This document shows positions 1-4,699 of a stretch of DNA of 16,055 nt, in pieces (position 1 is the first letter of the stretch; the number at the start of each line of letters is the position of its first letter). The DNA is from an uncultured Eubacteriales bacterium. Its GTDB lineage: Bacteria > Bacillota_A > Clostridia > Lachnospirales > Cellulosilyticaceae. The position numbers were made by a program, and so were the translations under genes. Where the stretch lies: NCBI GenBank assembly GCA_900556665.1, contig USPX01000028.1:1-16055 (forward strand), in the 5' to 3' direction. The notes under the pieces are model-generated. The model searched no databases. It worked only from the letters and a program-made list of their open reading frames with translations, and was not told the DNA's origin.

Positions 1-1
1 A

Positions 2-289
2 CTAGTATTTGCAGGTTGGTGTAGATATCTTATGGGAGTAGATGATATGGGCAGAAAATACGAAGTCGGCCCAGACCCATTAGCTAGCGAGGCAAAAGAA
101 ATTATAAGTCATATTCAGTTTGGAAAAAATGAAGGTGTTCACGAAACACTTGAGAAATTATTAAGTAATGAAAAATTATTTGGTATGAATTTATATGAAG
201 CAGGATTAGGCGAAAAAGTAGAAGCATACTTTAAAGCCTTAAATCAAGGCAATGGTGCAGTGGCTAAGACTATAATGAAGTTATTATAA
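2..289 (+). CDS. Mannitol-dehydrogenase-family oxidoreductase, C-terminal end (partial)
   Basis: An open frame runs in from the left edge and ends at TAA 287-289, giving the last 95 residues. The first ATG (32) is internal: the frame is open upstream and reads LVFAGWCRYLMGVDDMG. This matches the pattern of the C-terminal helical domain of long-chain mannitol 2-dehydrogenase / fructuronate reductase / tagaturonate reductase proteins (A-x-W-x-R-Y-L-x-G-x-D-x-x-G, then a DP motif; here GPDPLA). Members are NAD(P)-dependent, metal-independent polyol or hexuronate oxidoreductases in the cytoplasm. The NAD-binding and catalytic domains are outside the window, so the substrate cannot be told. No U-tailed terminator follows directly; the next signal is the plus-strand promoter at 337-345. 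Family assignment is fairly sure, exact enzyme is not. Confidence 0.75.
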   Translation, partial: LVFAGWCRYLMGVDDMGRKYEVGPDPLASEAKEIISHIQFGKNEGVHETLEKLLSNEKLFGMNLYEAGLGEKVEAYFKALNQGNGAVAKTIMKLL

Positions 290-336
290 ATAAAGGATAA
301 AATAATAAAATAATTGGTTTAAAACATTTGAAGTGA

Positions 337-345
337 TGTTATAAT
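337..345 (+). promoter_or_regulatory. Extended -10 promoter of the antisense RNA
   Basis: TGTTATAAT (TG at 337-338, perfect TATAAT at 340-345) is an extended -10 element. No good -35 is seen at 17 bp, as is usual for this promoter class. Transcription would start near 352, just ahead of the 362-391 hairpin. Nothing on the plus strand downstream codes for a protein before the terminator at 469-502. Confidence 0.6.
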
Positions 346-361
346 ATAAGTATAAAAAAGA

Positions 362-391
362 AATGCTTAGCAGCGCCAACTACTAAGCATT
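362..391 (-). terminator. Terminator of the small-peptide mRNA
   Basis: AATGCTTAG (362-370) and CTAAGCATT (383-391) form a perfect 9-bp stem with a 12-nt loop. Read on the minus strand the stem is followed by TC and six U (354-359), a standard intrinsic terminator. It would end the minus-strand toxin transcript just inside the start of the plus-strand RNA, making the overlap complete. The same hairpin serves as the 5' stem of the plus-strand RNA. Confidence 0.65.
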
Positions 392-468
392 CCTAAAGTG
401 AAATAAACTCACAGATGAGACGTTTGTTTTATTTTAGGGCTATTGAATAAAATAATGAGTTAATGAAT

Positions 469-502
469 AGACACTACTTCTTGCCGGATGGAGTGTCTTT
501 TT
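469..502 (+). terminator. Terminator of the antisense RNA, overlapping the toxin stop codon
   Basis: AGACACT (469-475) pairs with AGTGTCT (492-498) and runs into five U (498-502). The stem contains the complement of the minus-strand TAG stop (474-476), so the same DNA encodes the last residues of the peptide and the end of the opposing RNA. Confidence 0.6.
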
Positions 503-632
503 CAGTTTTTGTTTCAAAACTTAATTTGAATAAAGGACTTTCAAAGTGAAATTTATTAATATAAATTCCTTTGAAGACATAAATAATAATAGTAATAAAA
601 ATAGCTATTACTATTATAATCATTAGTAACAT
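474..632 (-). CDS. Small single-span membrane peptide, putative type I toxin (52 aa)
   Basis: Minus-strand ORF of 52 codons, ATG at 632-630 and TAG at 476-474. Residues 1-19 (MLLMIIIVIAIFITIIIYVF) are almost purely Ile/Val/Leu/Phe, a clear transmembrane helix. The tail (KGIYINKFHFESPLFKLSF, then ETKTEKDTPSGKK) is polar with a basic end. A strong Shine-Dalgarno, AAAGGGGGTGG (651-641), precedes the ATG with slightly long spacing; an in-frame TTG at 638 is an alternative start. The gene has its own extended -10 promoter (765-773), a ~125-nt structured 5' UTR, and a terminator at 362-391. A short hydrophobic helix plus charged tail, opposed by a convergent structured RNA, fits membrane toxins of type I toxin-antitoxin systems. 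I do not recognise the exact family. A small non-toxic membrane protein is the alternative. Confidence 0.65.
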   Translation of the reverse strand: MLLMIIIVIAIFITIIIYVFKGIYINKFHFESPLFKLSFETKTEKDTPSGKK

Positions 633-643
633 ATCCAATACCA

Positions 644-704
644 CCCCCTTTGTGCTATGATGAATGATTTTAATAGATAAAATATCATCAATAGCCCAAG
701 GAGG
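644..704 (-). promoter_or_regulatory. Shine-Dalgarno-sequestering hairpin in the toxin 5' UTR
   Basis: Read on the minus strand, CCTCCTT (704-698) is an anti-Shine-Dalgarno that pairs with AAGGGGG (650-644), the peptide's ribosome binding site, with one bulged A. The stem continues inward: GCTA (695-692) with TAGC (657-654), TGATGA (690-685) with TCATCA (663-658), and TTTTA (682-678) with TAAAA (672-668) around a 5-nt loop. About 24 base pairs are formed by eye. A second GGAGG further 5' (724-720) could pair with the same CCTCC and free the true site. Occluded initiation in the primary transcript is a known trait of type I toxin mRNAs. Confidence 0.6.
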
Positions 705-764
705 ATAAAACGTTCAAAACCTCCGTAGCCATCCTTCTACGGTTTATAAAATAAATACTGGAAT

Positions 765-773
765 AGTATACCA
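765..773 (-). promoter_or_regulatory. Extended -10 promoter of the small-peptide gene
   Basis: On the minus strand TGGTATACT (773-765) is an extended -10 (TG-n-TATACT). The -35 position (793-788, TATTAT) is poor. Start of transcription would be near 758, giving a 5' UTR of ~125 nt. The UTR begins with a small hairpin CCGTAG/CTACGG (741-722 region), then the GGAGG decoy and the anti-Shine-Dalgarno. Confidence 0.5.
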
Positions 774-857
774 TAATAAGCTAAGTGATAATAGGACGAG
801 TTATCATTTTGTATAATTAAGATAATAAGAATAGATGCGCAAAGTAGTCAGAAAATA

Positions 858-886
858 TTGACATACAATATTGCCAAGAATATATT
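858..886 (+). promoter_or_regulatory. Strong sigma-A promoter of the GNAT leader
   Basis: TTGACA (858-863), a 17-bp spacer and TATATT (881-886) make a near-consensus vegetative promoter, the best in the window. Transcription from about 893 would cross a short leader ORF (930-962) and a terminator (1032-1062) before reaching the acetyltransferase remnant at 1086. Confidence 0.65.
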
Positions 887-929
887 TAAGATGTAATTCG
901 AATCTAATTTTGAAAGGGGTTGATTAAAT

Positions 930-962
930 ATGAAAAATAGTGAAATGGTGATGAATCAATAA
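930..962 (+). CDS. Putative 10-residue leader peptide
   Basis: ATG 930, TAA 960-962, product MKNSEMVMNQ, preceded by a good ribosome binding site (AAAGGGGTTG, ~915-923). The same frame stays open for 13 more codons after the stop (LNTNAYKAMPLCA, stop at 1002-1004). A short, well-initiated ORF between a strong promoter and an intrinsic terminator is how ribosome-mediated attenuators upstream of antibiotic-resistance and modification genes are built. It could also be a decayed gene start. The role is inferred. Confidence 0.4.
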   Translation: MKNSEMVMNQ

Positions 963-974
963 TTGAATACCAAT

Positions 975-1062
975 GCATATAAGGCTATGCCTTTGTGCGC
1001 CTAAAAACAACCCTAAGTCAAATCGTATATCAAAAGACTTATCTAAGGGTAGGTCTTTTTTT
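975..1062 (+). promoter_or_regulatory. Attenuator-like leader structure with intrinsic terminator
   Basis: A hairpin at 975-998 contains the palindrome AAGGC-TAT-GCCTT (981-993). An intrinsic terminator follows: AAAAGACTTA (1032-1041) pairs with TAGGTCTTTT (1050-1059), loop TCTAAGGG, with seven U at 1056-1062. The stretch CCCTAAGTC (1011-1019) could instead pair with AGGG (1046-1049) and GACTT (1036-1040), dissolving the terminator. Two exclusive folds just ahead of a gene's ribosome binding site are the mark of transcription attenuation. The terminator itself is clear; the switching is inferred. Confidence 0.55.
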
Positions 1063-1085
1063 GATGCACAAAATTGGAGGAGAAA

Positions 1086-1328
1086 ATGATGATATTTGAA
1101 AATGTAGCAGTAAAATATGTAGAAGAAGCAGTGGAAATTTCAGTGAAAGAATATGAAGCAGAAGGTAAGACTTATTTAGGTGTAGACTGCGAGACACTTA
1201 ATCCTACAGCACTAAGATTCTGGGGCAAGTATTTTGATAATTACACATATAGCTACATTAGGAGATTGGATGAACGTGTAGTGGGATACGAAAAGTATAT
1301 GAATGCGTTCTTCAATAAGAAAAAATAA
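1086..1328 (+). pseudogene. GNAT acetyltransferase with a large in-frame internal deletion
   Basis: GGAGG at 1076-1080 places the start at ATG 1086 or 1089; a TTG at 1074 overlaps the ribosome binding site and is not a start. The ~80-residue product has an N-terminus like that of a GNAT (MIFENVAVKYVEEAVEISVKEY). This is joined directly to a typical GNAT C-terminus (GKTYLGVDCETLNPTALRFW, then a YIRRLDER segment). The central beta-alpha core with the acetyl-CoA loop (R/Q-x-x-G-x-G/A) is absent, so catalysis is not expected. The join falls near residue 26 (EYEAEGKTY), and reading frame was kept. Parents of this type are usually far longer, as far as I recall. It sits behind an attenuator-like leader and ends at a hairpin (1363-1398). 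Deletion is inferred from motif content. Confidence 0.6.
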
Positions 1329-1362
1329 ATGTTTTGATACACGATATAAATAAGCAGTAGCA

Positions 1363-1398
1363 AAGAAGATGAGCGTAGATTATAGAGCTCATCTTCTT
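1363..1398. terminator. Hairpin between GNAT remnant and PhnO-like gene
   Basis: AAGAAGATGAGC (1363-1374) and GCTCATCTTCTT (1387-1398) form a perfect 12-bp stem with a 12-nt loop. The U tail is weak on both strands (CTTAATT on the plus strand), so it may act as a partial terminator or an mRNA end-stabiliser. Confidence 0.55.
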
Positions 1399-1444
1399 AA
1401 TTATAATGAAAGCAGAATGATGCAGTATGTGAAATGGGATAAGA

Positions 1445-1873
1445 ATGGGGTATATACGAAAAGCTAAGTTAAGTGATACAGAAATGATATATAAGTTATT
1501 AGTTGCATTAGAGCAGCAGGAATTTAATCAAGAAACGTATTTAGATATTTATAAGCAAAATTTATTAAATCCAGCGATATTTTATTTAGTGTATGAAGAG
1601 GAAAATGAAGTACTAGGGTTTATTAGTGTACATATTCAAAGGTTATTACATCACATCTCTAGCATTGCAGAAATACAGGAATTAATAGTAGATGAAAAAG
1701 TTAGAGGTCAGAAAATAGGTGGTCAACTCTTTGAAAAAGCAAAGCATATTGCTAGAGAAAATGGATGTACACAATTAGAAGTGTGCTGTAATCAAAAAAG
1801 AAAAGAAAGTCATAAGTTTTATGAGAGGCAAGGAATGAAAAATAGTCATTATAAATTTTGCTTAGAGGTATAG
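1445..1873 (+). CDS. GNAT N-acetyltransferase, PhnO-like
   Basis: A 142-residue single-domain GNAT. The motif-A region is EIQELIVDEKVRGQKIGGQL (residues 76-95), with the acetyl-CoA pyrophosphate loop RGQKIGG at 87-93. C-terminal strands contain SHKFYERQGM, the usual GNAT motif B. The whole outline, with LEQQEFN, LLHHISSIAEIQEL and SHKFYERQGMKNSHYKF, resembles aminoalkylphosphonate N-acetyltransferase PhnO as I remember it. That enzyme acetylates the amino group of 1-aminoalkylphosphonates and related amines. No phosphonate (phn) genes are nearby, so the substrate here may be another small amine. The ribosome binding site is weak (GGGATAAG before ATG 1445). The next gene begins 36 bp downstream, so the two may be co-transcribed. 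Confidence 0.8.
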   Translation: MGYIRKAKLSDTEMIYKLLVALEQQEFNQETYLDIYKQNLLNPAIFYLVYEEENEVLGFISVHIQRLLHHISSIAEIQELIVDEKVRGQKIGGQLFEKAKHIARENGCTQLEVCCNQKRKESHKFYERQGMKNSHYKFCLEV

Positions 1874-1909
1874 GAGAATAGCATTCTAATTTTAAGGGGA
1901 GAAGAATAA

Positions 1910-2650
1910 ATGAAAATTAAAGATGGTATTTATATGCTTGAGCTAACGGCACATACTATGGGAACACCAGAGTCAGTTTATCCAACATTGATTGTAAATG
2001 GGGATTCATTAGTTTTAATTGATACAGGTTTACCTGGTTTAGAAAGTCAAATTTATGAGCAAATCGAACAACAAGGCTTATCACCTAATAAGTTAGATAC
2101 AATCATATTTACCCATCAAGATATTGATCATGTTGGAAATGTCCATGATATGTTAGAAAAGGCAAATGGGAACATCAAAACTTTTGCTCATGAGGTAGAA
2201 AAGCCATATATAAGTGGTGAAAAAACACCCGTTAAACTTGTCAAGCTTCAAAACAACTTAGAAAACTTACCTGAGCAAATGAAAGTCGTATGCAACATGC
2301 TAAAAGCAGGCTTTGAGAAAAATCGAGTAGCAATTAATGAAACACTTACTGATGGGCAAGAGTTACCTTATCTTGGTGGCATAACTGTTATTCATACGCC
2401 AGGTCATACACCAGGACATATTTGTTTATATGTTAAAGAGTACAAGTTACTTATTGCAGGAGATATTCTTTGGATGTTCGAAGGCAGACTTTGTAGACAA
2501 GATGAAAGGTTTAATGATGACAGTGAGGCCTATAAGAGGTCTATAGAGAAGTTAATGGGGTATGATATTGAAACGGTTATTTGTTATCATGGGGGAATAT
2601 ATGATAAGGATGTAAATAAGCGTATAACAGAAATAGCAGGCGAGTTATAA
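1910..2650 (+). CDS. MBL-fold metallo-hydrolase
   Basis: 246 residues with the metallo-beta-lactamase fold motifs in order: strand motif VLIDTGLPG (~35-43); zinc motif HQDIDH at 69-74; GHTPGH with H166 and H170; D185 in AGDILW; H227 in CYHGG. The classical H-x-H-x-D-H is H-x-D-x-D-H here, a variant I recall in a subgroup of small hydrolases, so one metal site differs from that of true beta-lactamases. No signal peptide, so cytoplasmic. Likely activities for such proteins are thioester, lactone or phosphoester hydrolysis; the substrate cannot be read from sequence. GGGGAGAAG (~1896-1904) is the ribosome binding site. Downstream is a strong hairpin at 2688-2721. Confidence 0.85.
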   Translation: MKIKDGIYMLELTAHTMGTPESVYPTLIVNGDSLVLIDTGLPGLESQIYEQIEQQGLSPNKLDTIIFTHQDIDHVGNVHDMLEKANGNIKTFAHEVEKPYISGEKTPVKLVKLQNNLENLPEQMKVVCNMLKAGFEKNRVAINETLTDGQELPYLGGITVIHTPGHTPGHICLYVKEYKLLIAGDILWMFEGRLCRQDERFNDDSEAYKRSIEKLMGYDIETVICYHGGIYDKDVNKRITEIAGEL

Positions 2651-2687
2651 TATGAGAAAAAGTATATAAACAAGATGATAATTTAGA

Positions 2688-2721
2688 CAGGCCAGATAAT
2701 GCGATTGCATTGTCTGGCCTG
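2688..2721 (+). terminator. Long hairpin after the MBL hydrolase gene
   Basis: CAGGCCAGATAATGC (2688-2702) pairs over all 15 positions (one U-G) with 2707-2721 around the loop GATT. The following bases, CTTTGAC, give only a short U run. Its stability and place directly after the hydrolase gene still make it the likely end of the 1445-2650 transcript. Confidence 0.6.
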
Positions 2722-2763
2722 CTTTGACTATACAAAATGACTTTGAATTCGTTAAGGATTATG

Positions 2764-2792
2764 TTACAGTTAATGTGATGAAAATTTATATT
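2764..2792 (+). promoter_or_regulatory. Promoter of the RimJ/RimL-type GNAT gene
   Basis: TTACAG (2764-2769), 17-bp spacer, TATATT (2787-2792). A start near 2799 leaves a 5' UTR of about 50 nt to ATG 2848, with AAGGAGAG as the ribosome binding site. Confidence 0.45.
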
Positions 2793-2847
2793 TTACACAA
2801 AATACAAAAAATAGTTTTGTTGATACAAAATTTTAAGGAGAGAATCC

Positions 2848-3363
2848 ATGAATATTGAAACAAAAAGATTAATGATTACTGAATTTACAATGGATATGGC
2901 TCAGGATGTACATGAGAATTCATTGGATGATGACAACAGAAGATTTGTTCCAGACGAAGTTTTTGAGACATTAGAAGATGCTGAGGAAACAATTGAGTTC
3001 TTGATGTCTCAGTATGGTAGTTTTGAAGGGCCGTTGGTTTATCCTATGATTACAAAGGAGAAAAATCAAAATATAGGATATGTTCAAATGAATCCACTTG
3101 AAGATGGAATATGGGAAATTGGTTATCACATTGGTAAAAAATATACTGGTAATGGTTATGCCACAGAAGCTGTTAATGCATTTCTTCCTGTAATGGCTGA
3201 AATGCTTGATATCAAGGAAGTGTATGGAATATGTTTAAAAGAAAATAGTGCATCTTGCCGAGTAATGGAAAAATGCGGTTTTGAAAATCTGTTTTGTGGT
3301 ATTAGTAAATATCAGGGAGAGAATAGAGAAATCGTAAAGAATGTGTGGCGACTTAAGAACTAA
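2848..3363 (+). CDS. GNAT N-acetyltransferase, RimJ/RimL type
   Basis: A 171-residue GNAT of the Acetyltransf_3 (RimJ/RimL-like) class. The N-terminus MNIETKRLMITEFTMDMAQD is the typical 'TERLxLR' opening. The acetyl-CoA loop is KKYTGNGYATEAV (97-109) after EIGYHIG. The C-terminal CLKENSASCRVMEKCGFEN (139-157) is motif B with the usual N-x-A-S-x-x-x-x-E/K-x-x-G-F pattern. Family members acetylate N-termini of ribosomal proteins, or antibiotics and other amines; this substrate is unknown. AAGGAGAG sits 7-8 nt before ATG 2848. The gene has its own promoter (2764-2792). No terminator lies between it and the alcohol dehydrogenase 62 bp on, so read-through is possible. Confidence 0.85.
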   Translation: MNIETKRLMITEFTMDMAQDVHENSLDDDNRRFVPDEVFETLEDAEETIEFLMSQYGSFEGPLVYPMITKEKNQNIGYVQMNPLEDGIWEIGYHIGKKYTGNGYATEAVNAFLPVMAEMLDIKEVYGICLKENSASCRVMEKCGFENLFCGISKYQGENREIVKNVWRLKN

Positions 3364-3425
3364 ACGAGATTATAAATTCCATAAATATAGATTTTTATTT
3401 ACTAGCATTACAAGGAGGATATATT

Positions 3426-4529
3426 ATGCAAATGAATTTTTATATGCCAACTAAAGTAATTATGGCAGAGCATTGTGTAGTGAATCATAGTGAGGAGTTT
3501 AGTAAATTAGGTTCTAAGGCAATGATTGTTACGGGTAAAGCATCAGCTAAAAAGAATGGGGCACAGGATGATGTGGTGGCTGCGTTAACAGCTCAAAATA
3601 TGGAATATGTAGTATTTGATAAGGTGATGAGTAATCCAACTATTGCTTGTGCTTATGAGGGGGCAGCTTTTGCTAAAGCCAATAATGTGGATTTAATTAT
3701 TGCTATTGGTGGTGGTTCTCCTATGGATGCAGCTAAAGCCATGAGTTTATTAGCAGCTCAAGATATTAAAGAAGAGGATTTATTTAGTGGCAACTATGGG
3801 AAAGAGATTATCCCAATGATTCATATTCCAACAACTGCTGGGACAGGTTCAGAGGTCACACCATATGCGATTTTAACTAATGATGCAAAGCAAACTAAGA
3901 CAAGCATTGCAGCACCTATTTTATTCCCAGCCGTAGCTTTATGTGACCCTAAATATATGATGCATTTAGGAAAAGCAACAACGATTAATACAGCTATTGA
4001 TGCATTATCTCATGCTGTAGAAGGTATGCTTTCTGTGAAGGCTTCAGCAGTAACAGATGTGATGGCTATAGAAAGTATTGAAAAGATTAGTGCCTGTCAT
4101 GCAGCCCTTAAAAAGGGAGAGTTATCATTAGAAGATAGAGGAAATTTACTATATGCTTCTACATTAGCTGGAATGGTAATTTCACATACAGGAACTACAG
4201 CAGTTCATTCTATGGGCTATTCATTAACTTATTTCAAAGATATAGATCATGGTAGAGCCAATGGTTTATTATTAGCAGAGTTCTTAAGAGTGGTAGAGAA
4301 GGATTTACCAGAACGTACTGAGTGTATCTTAAGCGCTATGGGGCTTAAAACTGTAGACGAATTAAAAGTTTGGCTTGAAGAATTATTAGGTGAAAAAGAG
4401 GCTATTACAAAAGAAGATATTGAGAAGTATGCCTCTATTGCTATCCAAGCTAAAAATATTTTAAACTGCCCAGTAAGAGTAGACGAAAACCAAATCAAAC
4501 ATATTTATATGGATTCATTAAGTATTTAA
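3426..4529 (+). CDS. Iron-containing alcohol dehydrogenase
   Basis: 367 residues, group III (Fe-dependent) alcohol dehydrogenase. The NAD(P)-binding loop is GGGSPMDAAK (95-104), followed by TTAGTGSEVT (136-145). The metal ligands fit D192 and H196 (DALSH), H261 (VHSMG) and H275 (DIDHG), with the expected spacing. A fermentative cytoplasmic enzyme of this kind reduces aldehydes to alcohols (ethanol, butanol, 1,2-propanediol or similar) with NAD(P)H; the exact substrate is not deducible. The length is slightly below the ~380 typical of the family and no motif is missing. AAGGAGG at 3412-3418 precedes ATG 3426. It ends in a strong terminator and appears unrelated to the downstream transporter operon. 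Confidence 0.9.
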   Translation: MQMNFYMPTKVIMAEHCVVNHSEEFSKLGSKAMIVTGKASAKKNGAQDDVVAALTAQNMEYVVFDKVMSNPTIACAYEGAAFAKANNVDLIIAIGGGSPMDAAKAMSLLAAQDIKEEDLFSGNYGKEIIPMIHIPTTAGTGSEVTPYAILTNDAKQTKTSIAAPILFPAVALCDPKYMMHLGKATTINTAIDALSHAVEGMLSVKASAVTDVMAIESIEKISACHAALKKGELSLEDRGNLLYASTLAGMVISHTGTTAVHSMGYSLTYFKDIDHGRANGLLLAEFLRVVEKDLPERTECILSAMGLKTVDELKVWLEELLGEKEAITKEDIEKYASIAIQAKNILNCPVRVDENQIKHIYMDSLSI

Positions 4530-4532
4530 TAA

Positions 4533-4585
4533 AATATCCACTTTCAGCAATTAAGTTAAAATCAATAGCTGAGGTGGATATTTTT
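4533..4585 (+). terminator. Intrinsic terminator after alcohol dehydrogenase
   Basis: AATATCCACTTTCAGC (4533-4548) pairs with GCTGAGGTGGATATT (4568-4582) over 15 bp with one bulged U, then a run of U to 4585. It isolates the dehydrogenase gene from the sugar transporter operon. Confidence 0.75.
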
Positions 4586-4630
4586 GGTATACAGAAAATA
4601 AAAATTAATATAAATATTTATAAAATTCAT

Positions 4631-4658
4631 TTTAATGTTGTTTATAATGCGATATAAT
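4631..4658 (+). promoter_or_regulatory. Probable promoter of the sugar ABC transporter operon
   Basis: Two perfect TATAAT boxes (4643-4648 and 4653-4658) lie 40-55 bp before the binding-protein start. The matching -35 is weak (TTTAAT, 4631-4636, 16 bp from the second box). No catabolite-response (cre) palindrome was found by eye. The ribosome binding site is TTGGGGGGATTT before ATG 4700. Confidence 0.4.
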
Positions 4659-4699
4659 GAAGTATGTTAAACAGAAATAGTTTTATTGGGGGGATTTAA

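Larger units (their letters stand above)
352..502 (+). ncRNA. Putative type I antitoxin RNA, antisense to the small membrane peptide mRNA
   Basis: A ~150-nt transcript is bounded by the extended -10 at 337-345 and a U-tailed terminator at 469-502. It is predicted to be very structured. A 9-bp hairpin pairs 362-370 with 383-391. A long stem pairs 392-407 with 423-438 (all positions paired, with three G-U wobbles) and is capped by CTCA/TGAG (408-411/416-419). GGGCTATTGA (437-446) follows. It carries no convincing ORF. It lies fully antisense to the last ten or so codons and the 3' UTR of the minus-strand gene 474-632. Convergent, 3'-overlapping RNA/toxin pairs are the typical layout of Firmicute type I toxin-antitoxin systems (TxpA/RatA, clostridial pairs). 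The role is inferred from layout. Confidence 0.55.

Noticed and set aside
362..446. Structured plus-strand RNA as a riboswitch for a downstream gene
   Set aside because: No plus-strand gene follows within range; the transcript ends at 502 and the next plus gene is behind its own promoter at 858.
1074..1085. TTG start for the GNAT remnant at 1074
   Set aside because: The TTG overlaps the GGAGG ribosome binding site itself; ATG 1086/1089 fits the spacing.
4247..4498. Minus-strand 83-residue ORF inside the alcohol dehydrogenase gene
   Set aside because: A frame shadow of a confidently assigned gene; composition is that of reversed coding sequence.
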